Shown here piece by piece: positions 1 to 7,519 of a stretch of DNA of 64,000 bases; the stretch's first letter is position 1, and every line of letters begins with the position of its first letter. Source of the DNA: an uncultured Oscillospiraceae bacterium (GTDB taxonomy: Bacteria; Bacillota; Clostridia; Oscillospirales; Oscillospiraceae). The stretch covers positions 32,314 to 96,313 of the forward strand of contig CAKSWT010000010.1 of NCBI GenBank assembly GCA_934512135.1. Direction: 5' to 3'. The notes beneath the pieces were generated by a model that did no database searches, was not told the DNA's origin, and saw only the letters and a list, made by a program, of their open reading frames with translations. Made by a program: the position numbers and the translations under genes.

Positions 1-3000
1 ACAGCAATATCGGACAGGGCCGCATTGACGAGATCCTGTCGGCCAAATCCACAGACCGCCGGGAGATTTTCGAGGAGGCGGCCGGTATTTCCAAGTACCG
101 GCACCGGAAAGAGGACACCGAGCGGAAGCTCCAGCAGACCCAGGACAATCTTCTGCGGATTAACGACAAGATCTCGGAGCTGGAGCTTCAGGTGAATCCC
201 CTGCGGGAGCAGGCGGAAAAGGCGAAGAAGTATCTGGTGTACCGGGATGAACTCCGTGGACTGGAGGTCACGGTGTGGCTCAGCCAGCTGGAAAAGCTGT
301 CGGAAACCGCAAAAAAGGCGGAGGCGGATTATGCCTCTGCAAAGTTCCTGCTGGAGCAGGGAAAGAATGATCTGGAGGAGCTGTACCGAAGGGCGGAGGC
401 CCTGGCGGCGTCTCTCCGAGACATGGACGTGGAGGCGGAGCGCCTTCGCCAGAAAATCTCCGAAATCGAGGGAGAGGCGGCGGAGCAGAACAGCCAGAAG
501 GCGGTGCTGGAGGCACGGCTCCAGGGAAATCTGTCCAATATCCGGCGGCTCAAGCAGGAGCTGGACGCCCAGGAGGGGCGCAGCGGAGATCTGCAGGAGC
601 AGATTGCCGGACGGGAGCGCCGTCTGCGGGAGATTCGGCAGGAGGCCCAAACCGCAGAGGCCACCTTGGCGGAAAAGCAGAGCAGCTTTGCGCTGCTGCA
701 GCTGGAGCAGACCAAACGGAGAGAAACCCTGGACGGACTGCGGCAGCGGCATTCTCTCCAGCTTCAAAAAAGCGCAGAGCTCCGGTCCAGCCTCAGCGCC
801 AACGATTCCGACGTCCAGAAGCTCCGGGACCGCAGAGCCCAGGTGGAGCAGACCCGGGGCGACACCGCTGCCAAGCGGGATACTGCGCTGCAGGGGCAGA
901 AGGCCTGCCTGGAGGAGCTGGAGCAGTGGCAGGAGGCCGTGGCGGCTCAGAAAAATGCCATCAGCGGCTATGCCCTTCGGGCAGAGGGCCGCATCAAGAA
1001 GCGCCGGGAACTGGAGGAGCAGACTGCACAGATGAAGATCCAGCGGGATACGCTGGGGTCCAGAATTCGGATGTACCGGGAGATGGAGCAGGGCTATGAG
1101 GGCTATTCCAAGGCCACCCGAATTGTGATGCAGGAGGCCGGGAGAGGGAATCTTCGGCACATTCACGGACCGGTGTCCAAGCTGCTTCAGACAAAGGATG
1201 AATATACCGTGGCGGTGGAAACGGCCCTGGGCGCCTCCATGCAGTCCATTGTGGTGGACAGCGAACAGGACGGCAAGGCGGCGATTCAGCTGCTCCGACG
1301 CCGGGAGGGCGGCCGTGCCACCTTTTTGCCTATCCGCGTTATCCGGGGACGGAGACTGACGGAAAACGGGCTGGAAGGGGAATACGGCTTTGTGGGGCTG
1401 GCCTCCGATCTCATTACCTATGATCAGCAGTACCGGGATATCATGGAGAATCTCCTGGGCCGGACGGCGGTCGCCGAGGACATGGACGCGGCCATTGCCA
1501 TTGCCGGCCGCCACGGCCATCGGTTTCGGATTGTGACCCTGGATGGTCAGGTGCTCAACGCCGGCGGCTCCATGACCGGCGGCTCTACCGCCAAAAGCTC
1601 CGGCGTTCTGACCCGGGCCAATGAGCTTCAGCGGATGGAACAGCAGGAGAAGGTCTTGGAGACCCAAATGAAGGAGCTAAGCGGTCAGCTCCAGGAGGCG
1701 GCCCGCGGGGCGGCCCAGGCGGAGGCGGAGATCGCCGACAGTCAAAACAAGCTGCGGCAGGCGGAGGATCAGGTCCTCCGGCTGGGGCAGCAGAAAAACC
1801 ACTACGAGGTTCTGCTGGGAACGCTGGAGGCCGCAATGGAAAGCGCCCAGCGGGAGTACGATACGGTGGAGTCCCTGCTTTCCGGCGGGGCCCAGCAGAA
1901 GCAGACGCTGCAGGAGCGGGCCCAGGAATGTGACCGGCAGGTGGAAGCACTGGGGGCGGAGATGGTCACGGCCCAGGAGGCGCTGGACCGGATCACCGGG
2001 GAGATGGACCAGGTAGAGCAGGAGGCCCACCAGGCGGAGATGCGGAAGTCCGCCCTGGAGGCGGAGGCGGCAACTGCCGTCAGCAGCCGTCAGCAGCTTC
2101 AGCAGCTGGCGGAAGCCATCAGCGGAGACCGAAATCAGCGCCTTCAGCTGATAGAGGAGCATCAGCAGGAGAATCACCTGCTGACGGAGCAGATTGAAGT
2201 CTGCCGTCAGCAGGCCGAGGTACTTTTGCAGCAGGCCCAGACCCAGCGGCAGACCCTCCAGGAGGCGTCTGGGCGTCGTATGGGGGTGGAGGCCCAGAAA
2301 ACCGCCACGGAAAAAGGTGCCCAGCAGAAGAACCGGGATCTTATGGATATGGAGCGGGAGTGCGCCCGGCTGGAGCAGAAAAAAACCACCACTCAGCTGG
2401 AGGAAAAGCAGATCCTGGATAAGCTCTGGGACAGCTATGAGCTGACCAATTCCACGGCCCAGCAGGCAAAGGTGGAGATCGAAAGCCTGTCTGGGGCCCA
2501 GAAGCGCATTGGAGAGCTGAAACGGAAGATGAACGCCCTGGGACATCCAAACCTGGGCGCCATCGAGGAGTTCCAGCGGGTCAATGAGCGTTATGAATAT
2601 CTCACAGGCCAGCGGGACGATGTGGAAACCAGCCAGCGAGAGCTGCAAAAGATCGTGGGAGAGATCACCGGAGAGATGACGGAGATCTTCAAGGTGGAGT
2701 TCCAAAAGATTAACGAATACTTTGGTCAGACCTTTACCGAGATGTTTGGCGGGGGCAAGGCCAGCTTGCAGCTGGAGGACGAGAATGACGTGCTCTCCTG
2801 CGGAATTGAGATCAAGGTCCAGCCGCCGGGCAAGCAGGTCAAGACCATTATGCTTCTCTCCGGCGGAGAAAAGGCCTTTGTGGCCATTGCGCTGTACTTT
2901 GCGATTATGAAGGTCCGGCCCACGCCGTTTTGCATGCTCGATGAGATCGATGCGGCGCTGGACGACCGAAATGTGGCCAGGTTTGCGGCCTATCTCCGGA

Positions 3001-3158
3001 ACCTTAGCAACAAAACCCAGTTTATTGTCGTCACCCATCGACGGGGCACCATGGAGGCCGCAGATGTGCTCTATGGCGTTACCATGCAGGAGCAGGGGGT
3101 GACCAAGGTGCTGTCCGTGGACATCAACCAGGTGGCAAAGGAACTGAATATCAACTGA
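1..3158 (+). CDS. smc: Chromosome segregation protein SMC (5' end outside window)
   Basis: ATPase that forms the ring of the bacterial condensin (SMC-ScpAB) and helps compact and separate chromosomes. The frame is open from base 3, so the N-terminal Walker A part lies upstream of the window; about 1,051 residues are present. Visible in order: the end of the N-terminal head (GQGRIDEIL, then EEAAGISKYR), a long Gln/Glu-rich coiled coil, the hinge (roughly bases 1155-1590, ending in GGSMTGG), a second coiled coil, and the C-terminal head with the ABC signature LLSGGEKA, Walker B (CMLDEIDAALDD) and a final switch His (VVTHRR). The internal ATG at 192 is not the start, because conserved head sequence continues upstream. 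ftsY follows after 34 bases. Identification is secure; only the left end is missing. Confidence 0.97.
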   Translation, partial: SNIGQGRIDEILSAKSTDRREIFEEAAGISKYRHRKEDTERKLQQTQDNLLRINDKISELELQVNPLREQAEKAKKYLVYRDELRGLEVTVWLSQLEKLSETAKKAEADYASAKFLLEQGKNDLEELYRRAEALAASLRDMDVEAERLRQKISEIEGEAAEQNSQKAVLEARLQGNLSNIRRLKQELDAQEGRSGDLQEQIAGRERRLREIRQEAQTAEATLAEKQSSFALLQLEQTKRRETLDGLRQRHSLQLQKSAELRSSLSANDSDVQKLRDRRAQVEQTRGDTAAKRDTALQGQKACLEELEQWQEAVAAQKNAISGYALRAEGRIKKRRELEEQTAQMKIQRDTLGSRIRMYREMEQGYEGYSKATRIVMQEAGRGNLRHIHGPVSKLLQTKDEYTVAVETALGASMQSIVVDSEQDGKAAIQLLRRREGGRATFLPIRVIRGRRLTENGLEGEYGFVGLASDLITYDQQYRDIMENLLGRTAVAEDMDAAIAIAGRHGHRFRIVTLDGQVLNAGGSMTGGSTAKSSGVLTRANELQRMEQQEKVLETQMKELSGQLQEAARGAAQAEAEIADSQNKLRQAEDQVLRLGQQKNHYEVLLGTLEAAMESAQREYDTVESLLSGGAQQKQTLQERAQECDRQVEALGAEMVTAQEALDRITGEMDQVEQEAHQAEMRKSALEAEAATAVSSRQQLQQLAEAISGDRNQRLQLIEEHQQENHLLTEQIEVCRQQAEVLLQQAQTQRQTLQEASGRRMGVEAQKTATEKGAQQKNRDLMDMERECARLEQKKTTTQLEEKQILDKLWDSYELTNSTAQQAKVEIESLSGAQKRIGELKRKMNALGHPNLGAIEEFQRVNERYEYLTGQRDDVETSQRELQKIVGEITGEMTEIFKVEFQKINEYFGQTFTEMFGGGKASLQLEDENDVLSCGIEIKVQPPGKQVKTIMLLSGGEKAFVAIALYFAIMKVRPTPFCMLDEIDAALDDRNVARFAAYLRNLSNKTQFIVVTHRRGTMEAADVLYGVTMQEQGVTKVLSVDINQVAKELNIN

Positions 3159-3192
3159 TGTTCCGGCAGAGGCCGGATGTAGGAGGGACAAT

Positions 3193-4098
3193 ATGGGATT
3201 CTTTGAAAAGATCAAGGCGGGGCTGACCCGGACCCGCCAGGCCATGCAGAGCACCATCGGCGGGATCTTCGCCGGGTTCCATGGCATCGACGACGACTTT
3301 TACGACGAGCTGGAGGAGAGCCTGATCCTGGCGGATTTGGGCGTGGACACGGCGGTTCGGGCAGTGGAGCAGCTCCGGGAGCGGGTCAATATGGAACACC
3401 TGAAAACCGCCGAGGAGGTCCGGGAGGCCCTAAAGGACATTTTAGCGGACATGCTCCAGGTGGGAGACACTCGGCTTCATATCCATACGCAGCCCTCGGT
3501 GATTCTGGTGATCGGCGTCAACGGGGTGGGGAAGACCACCACCATTGGAAAGCTGGCCCATCAGATGAAGGAGGACGGGAAAAAGGTGCTGCTCTGTGCG
3601 GCGGATACCTTCCGGGCCGCTGCCGCCGACCAGCTGGAGATCTGGTCCCAACGCTCCGGCGTAGATATTATCCGGCAGCATGAGGGAGCGGATCCTGCGG
3701 CGGTGGTTTTTGATGCCATCACCGCCGCCAAGGCTCGGCATTCCGATGTGATCCTCTGTGACACTGCGGGACGGCTCCACAACAAGCAGAACCTGATGAA
3801 TGAGCTGGGGAAAATCGCCCGGATCATTGACCGGGAGCTGCCTGATGCGGACAAGGAGGTTCTGCTGGTGCTGGACGGCACCACAGGCCAGAACGGACTG
3901 CTCCAGGCAAAGCAATTCTCCGAAATCGCAGGGGTTACCGGCATGGTTCTCACCAAGCTGGACGGGACCGCCAAGGGCGGCATTGTCATTGCGGTGGCGG
4001 ACGCCCTGAAAATCCCGGTGAAATATATCGGCGTAGGCGAGGGCATAGATGACCTGATGCCCTTTGAGGCCAGAAGCTTTGTGGATGCACTGATTTGA
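3193..4098 (+). CDS. ftsY: Signal recognition particle receptor FtsY
   Basis: SRP receptor GTPase that docks Ffh-ribosome-nascent chain complexes at the membrane for co-translational insertion. The 301 residues hold the helical N domain (about 1-95) and the G domain: P-loop GVNGVGKTTTIGK near residue 108, DTAGR near 190 and TKLDGTAKGG near 253, all diagnostic of SRP GTPases. The long acidic A domain of the E. coli protein is absent, as is usual in Firmicutes. The start is supported by an AGGAGG about 8 bases before the ATG. It follows smc closely, and its TGA stop overlaps the ribosome site of rph, so the genes are probably co-transcribed. Confidence 0.97.
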   Translation: MGFFEKIKAGLTRTRQAMQSTIGGIFAGFHGIDDDFYDELEESLILADLGVDTAVRAVEQLRERVNMEHLKTAEEVREALKDILADMLQVGDTRLHIHTQPSVILVIGVNGVGKTTTIGKLAHQMKEDGKKVLLCAADTFRAAAADQLEIWSQRSGVDIIRQHEGADPAAVVFDAITAAKARHSDVILCDTAGRLHNKQNLMNELGKIARIIDRELPDADKEVLLVLDGTTGQNGLLQAKQFSEIAGVTGMVLTKLDGTAKGGIVIAVADALKIPVKYIGVGEGIDDLMPFEARSFVDALI

Positions 4099-4109
4099 GG
4101 AGGATCAAC

Positions 4110-4826
4110 ATGGAGAGAATAGATGGAAGAGCCCTGGATGAGATTCGCCAGGTGGAGATGCTGCCCGGGTTTACGAAATTTGCCGAGGGGAGCTGCCTGA
4201 TCTCCTGTGGAGACACCATGGTGCTGTGCAACGCCTCGGTGGAGGAAAAGCTGCCGGGCCATGTGACCTCCGGCGGCTGGATCACCGCAGAGTACTCCAT
4301 GCTGCCCCGGGCCAACCGGGAGCGGAGCCGCCGGGATGTGTCCAAGCTGAAGCTCAGCCCCAGAAGTGCGGAGATTCAGCGGCTGATTGGCCGCAGCCTT
4401 CGGAGCGCCGTGGACCTGTCCAAGCTGGAGGGAATCAGTATCACCGTGGACTGCGATGTGCTCCAGGGAGACGGCGGCACCCGGACGGCCTCTGTCACCG
4501 GGGGATTTGTGGCGCTGATTCTGTGTTTTCGGCGGCTGATGAAGCAGGGGAAGATTTCCCAGATGCCGGTGAAAACCTTTGTCTCCGGAGTATCCGCCGG
4601 AATTGTGGACGGAGTTCCCATGCTGGACCTTCAGTACTCCGAGGATTCTCGGGCGGATGTGGATCTGAACTGCGTGATGGACGGCAGCGGCGGGATCATC
4701 GAGCTCCAGGGCACCGGCGAGGGCCGGCCCTTTACCCTGGAGGAGCAGCAGAAGCTGCTGGAGCTTTGCCGGTTGGGCAATGAGCAGCTTCAGCAGAAGC
4801 AGAAGGAAATTCTGGGGGAGCTGTAA
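4110..4826 (+). CDS. rph: Ribonuclease PH
   Basis: Phosphate-dependent 3'-to-5' exoribonuclease that trims tRNA 3' ends. The 238 residues match the usual length. Family motifs seen: RIDGRALDEIR at the N terminus, GDTMVLCNASVEE, a run ending RSLRSAVDL, the core DCDVLQGDGGTRTAS, and SVTGGFVAL. The ATG at 4110 is chosen over an in-frame TTG at 4095 because AGGAGG (4098-4103) sits at the right distance from the ATG and would lie inside the longer version. Its stop is one base before the rdgB start, indicating tight coupling in the smc-ftsY-rph-rdgB-yhbY run. Confidence 0.95.
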   Translation: MERIDGRALDEIRQVEMLPGFTKFAEGSCLISCGDTMVLCNASVEEKLPGHVTSGGWITAEYSMLPRANRERSRRDVSKLKLSPRSAEIQRLIGRSLRSAVDLSKLEGISITVDCDVLQGDGGTRTASVTGGFVALILCFRRLMKQGKISQMPVKTFVSGVSAGIVDGVPMLDLQYSEDSRADVDLNCVMDGSGGIIELQGTGEGRPFTLEEQQKLLELCRLGNEQLQQKQKEILGEL

Positions 4827-4827
4827 C

Positions 4828-5436
4828 ATGAAAGTGGTGTTGGCCAGCAACAATCAGAATAAAATCCGGGAGATGAAGGCGATTTTGGAGCCCCTGGGCT
4901 GGACGGTGCTCAGCCAGAAGGAGGCGGGCGTCCATGTGGACCCGGAGGAAAACGGCCTGACCTTTGAGGAGAATTCTCTGATTAAGGCCCGGGCGGTGAT
5001 GGAGGCGGCGGGGCTGCCTGCCATTGCGGATGATTCCGGGATTGCGGTAGACGCACTGAACGGGGCCCCCGGGGTCCATTCGGCCCGGTATGGCGGCGAA
5101 GGCTGCCCGGATGACAAGGCCAGAAACCGGCTGCTGCTCCGAAATATGGCGGAGGTGCCCGATGGAGCCCGGAGGGGACGGTTCGTCTCGGTAATTACCA
5201 TGGTGTCCCCGGAGGGCGGCGTAACGGCGGCCCGAGGAGAGCTGGAGGGGGAAATCCTCCGGCAGGAGGAGGGAAGCGGAGGCTTTGGCTACGACCCGCT
5301 GTTTTACATTCCCTCCGAAGGCTGCACCATGGCCCAGCTGTCCCCGGAGCGCAAAAATCAGATCTCACATCGGGCAGTTGCCCTTCAAAAATTTGTACAA
5401 AAACTAACTGAGGAGAAATCATATGCTGACAAGTAA
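4828..5436 (+). CDS. rdgB: XTP/dITP diphosphatase (HAM1/RdgB family)
   Basis: House-cleaning nucleotide pyrophosphatase that removes dITP and XTP before they enter DNA or RNA. The 202 residues begin with the family motif ASNNQNKIREM and carry ADDSGIAVDAL (metal and substrate site), PGVHSARYGG, GFGYDPLFY and the C-terminal SHRAVAL. The ATG at 4828 gives the normal family start and lies behind the GGGGGAG at 4814-4819; the in-frame ATG at 4780 would add 16 unrelated residues inside rph. The pairing rph-rdgB is common in Firmicutes. Confidence 0.95.
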   Translation: MKVVLASNNQNKIREMKAILEPLGWTVLSQKEAGVHVDPEENGLTFEENSLIKARAVMEAAGLPAIADDSGIAVDALNGAPGVHSARYGGEGCPDDKARNRLLLRNMAEVPDGARRGRFVSVITMVSPEGGVTAARGELEGEILRQEEGSGGFGYDPLFYIPSEGCTMAQLSPERKNQISHRAVALQKFVQKLTEEKSYADK

Positions 5437-5866
5437 ACAGCGGGCAGAGCTGCGTGCCAAGGCCAACGGCCTGGAGGTGACGCTGATGATCGGGAAAGAG
5501 GGCATTACCGGCACCGTGGCGGAGACTGCCGTAGGCCAGCTGGAGAACCGGGAGCTAATCAAGGGCCGGGTCCTGGAGACCGCCGGGCTGACGGCTCGGG
5601 AGGCCAGCGATACGCTCTGCCAGATGACCGGCGCCGACGGCGTGTCCTGCGCAGGCAACACCTTTGTGATCTACCGGCACAGCAAGAAGCTGGAGGCCCA
5701 GCGGGCCCAGGCCAATGCCAAGGCCCGGGCGGCCAAAAAGGTCAACCCGGTGCGGGCCGGCATTCAAAAGCGGCGGGCCCAGGCCAAGCGAGAGCGGGAG
5801 CGGAAAAATGAGTTCTTCCGCCAGCAGCGGGAGAAGGAGCGCAAGGAAGGCAAGCGGGACCTGTAA
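5423..5866 (+). CDS. yhbY: YhbY-family RNA-binding protein (CRM domain)
   Basis: Small ribosome-associated RNA-binding protein thought to act in ribosome assembly. Residues 1-90 form the CRM domain: LTSKQRAELRAKANGL, then IGKEGIT in the place of the family GxxG-type loop, and a closing FVIYRHSKK. The last 55 residues are a Lys/Arg/Glu/Gln-rich tail without a recognised fold, probably an RNA-binding extension. The ATG overlaps the end of rdgB by 14 bases behind GAGGAG, so it is translationally coupled. The function is by family; nothing here shows a specific target. Confidence 0.92.
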   Translation: MLTSKQRAELRAKANGLEVTLMIGKEGITGTVAETAVGQLENRELIKGRVLETAGLTAREASDTLCQMTGADGVSCAGNTFVIYRHSKKLEAQRAQANAKARAAKKVNPVRAGIQKRRAQAKRERERKNEFFRQQREKERKEGKRDL

Positions 5867-5902
5867 TATCCATCCACCACTGAATGGGAAAGGGGAACGA
5901 CT

Positions 5903-7120
5903 ATGGCAAAGATCGGCGTATTTGGCGGAACCTTTAACCCGCCCCATGTGGGGCATTTGCAGGCGGCAGAGGAGGTCAAGAGGGCCCTGGGGCTGGATAA
6001 AGTTCTGCTCATCCCGGATGCACAGCCGCCCCATAAGGCGCTTCCGGAGAATTCCCCCACCGGGGCGGAACGGCTGGAGCTGGTCCGGGCGGCCATTGCC
6101 GGGCATCCGGGGCTGGAGGCCTCGGAGCTGGAGCTGGAGCGCAGTGGAACCAGTTATACCTCCGACACCCTGGGACTACTCCGAAGGCGCTATCCAGAGG
6201 ATACGCTGTATCTCATTACAGGAACGGATATGTTCCTGTCCCTGCACAGCTGGCATGCCCCGGAGGAGATCTGCGGGAACGCGGTGATTGTGGGGATGAG
6301 CCGGGAGAACGATGACCGCCGGGGGGAAATGCTGGCCCAGAAGGCGGCGCTGGAGGAAAAGTTCGGCGCCAGGGTGGAGCTGGTGCAAAACCGGGTGGTT
6401 GAGGTGTCCTCCACCACCGTCCGGCGGATGCTGATCCTGGGCGGAGGAGAACATTACCTGCCTCCGGCAGAGCTGGCGCTGATTCGGGAGCGGGGCTTCT
6501 ACGGTACCGGCAGAGACTATCGTAATCTGCCGGAGGAGGAGCTGCGCAGGGTGGCCACCGGCCTGCTGAAGCCCAAACGGGTGAATCATGTGCTGGGCTG
6601 CGCAGAGACGGCGGTAAAGCTGGCCCGGCTCAACGGAGCCGATGAGCATGTGGCACTGCGGGCGGGACTGCTCCATGATGTGACCAAGGCGCTGGACGGC
6701 CCCCGGGGGGAAGATCAGTTGCTATTGGTGGACAAGTATGGTATACTAATCACTGATTTTGAACGAAATAATCCCAAGCTGCTCCACGCAAAAACCGGTG
6801 CCGCAGTGGCGAAGCATGTGTTCGGAGAATGCGACGAGGTGGTGCGGGCCATCTACTGGCACACCACGGGGAAGGCGAACATGAGCCGGATGGAGAAGAT
6901 CATCTATCTGGCGGATTACATGGAGCCCACCCGGAGCTTCCCAGGGGTGGAGGAGCTGCGGAAGGTGGCGTTCCGCAATCTGGATCAGGGCCTGCTGATG
7001 GGCTTTGACCTGTGCATTGCGGAGCTGATCCGGGAGCAGAAGAATGTCTGCCGGGATTCTCTGGAGGCAAGAGACTTCCTGCGGGCACAGCTGGAACATA
7101 GATCGAATATGGAAGGATGA
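5903..7120 (+). CDS. nadD: Fused nicotinate-nucleotide adenylyltransferase / YqeK HD-domain hydrolase
   Basis: A 405-residue two-domain protein. Residues 1-200 are NadD, which makes deamido-NAD from nicotinate mononucleotide and ATP: GGTFNPPHVGH nucleotidyl-transferase motif near residue 8 and the closing VSSTTVRRM. Residues 215-405 are a YqeK-type HD hydrolase (the family cleaves Ap4A symmetrically): AGLLHDVTKAL, HAKTGAAVAKH, IYWHTTG and IYLADYMEP supply the metal ligands. In B. subtilis nadD and yqeK are separate neighbouring genes; here one continuous frame joins them with no stop or frame change visible. Both active sites look intact. Its TGA overlaps the rsfS ATG. Confidence 0.93.
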   Translation: MAKIGVFGGTFNPPHVGHLQAAEEVKRALGLDKVLLIPDAQPPHKALPENSPTGAERLELVRAAIAGHPGLEASELELERSGTSYTSDTLGLLRRRYPEDTLYLITGTDMFLSLHSWHAPEEICGNAVIVGMSRENDDRRGEMLAQKAALEEKFGARVELVQNRVVEVSSTTVRRMLILGGGEHYLPPAELALIRERGFYGTGRDYRNLPEEELRRVATGLLKPKRVNHVLGCAETAVKLARLNGADEHVALRAGLLHDVTKALDGPRGEDQLLLVDKYGILITDFERNNPKLLHAKTGAAVAKHVFGECDEVVRAIYWHTTGKANMSRMEKIIYLADYMEPTRSFPGVEELRKVAFRNLDQGLLMGFDLCIAELIREQKNVCRDSLEARDFLRAQLEHRSNMEG

Positions 7121-7491
7121 AGCAGTTGTTATCAGCAAGACAGGCCGCAGAGGTTGCGGTCAAGGCACTGGACAATAAGAAGGCCATGAATCTGATGCTG
7201 TTGGAGGTCAAGGGCTTGACCACACTGACAGAGTATATGCTTCTGGCCACTGGCACCTCGGATACACACCTTCGTGCCCTCTGCGATGAGGTAGAGAAGA
7301 AGATGGAGGAGGCCGGAGAAAAGGTCTGGCACCGAGAGGGCTACCGGGGAGACACCTGGATTGTAATGGACTTCTGCGGCGTCATGGTCCATGTGTTTAC
7401 CCAGGAACAGCGGAAGTTTTATGATCTGGAGCGGCTGTGGGGGGATGCCCCCATGGTGGATCTGACGGAGATCCTTGGGCCCCAGGCATAA
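7117..7491 (+). CDS. rsfS: Ribosome silencing factor RsfS
   Basis: Binds ribosomal protein L14 on the 50S subunit and blocks subunit joining when nutrients are short. The 124 residues carry the family hallmarks: KKAMNLMLLEVKGLT, EYMLLATGTSDTHLRAL, WHREGYRGDTWIVMDF and VHVFTQEQRKFYDLERLW. The start overlaps the stop of nadD-yqeK as ATGA, so the two are probably translationally coupled. The nadD-yqeK-rsfS neighbourhood is a standard Firmicutes arrangement. Confidence 0.95.
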   Translation: MKQLLSARQAAEVAVKALDNKKAMNLMLLEVKGLTTLTEYMLLATGTSDTHLRALCDEVEKKMEEAGEKVWHREGYRGDTWIVMDFCGVMVHVFTQEQRKFYDLERLWGDAPMVDLTEILGPQA

Positions 7492-7519
7492 CATATATTG
7501 AAGAATAAAGGTGAGTATC

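Noticed and set aside
1677..3287. Minus-strand open frame opposite smc
   Set aside because: Mirror of a conserved coiled-coil gene; composition (Leu/His/Gln) is that of an antisense frame.
7492..7519. T-box leader for leuS
   Set aside because: The gap is 28 bases and has no room for one; no GGTGGNACCGCG was found.
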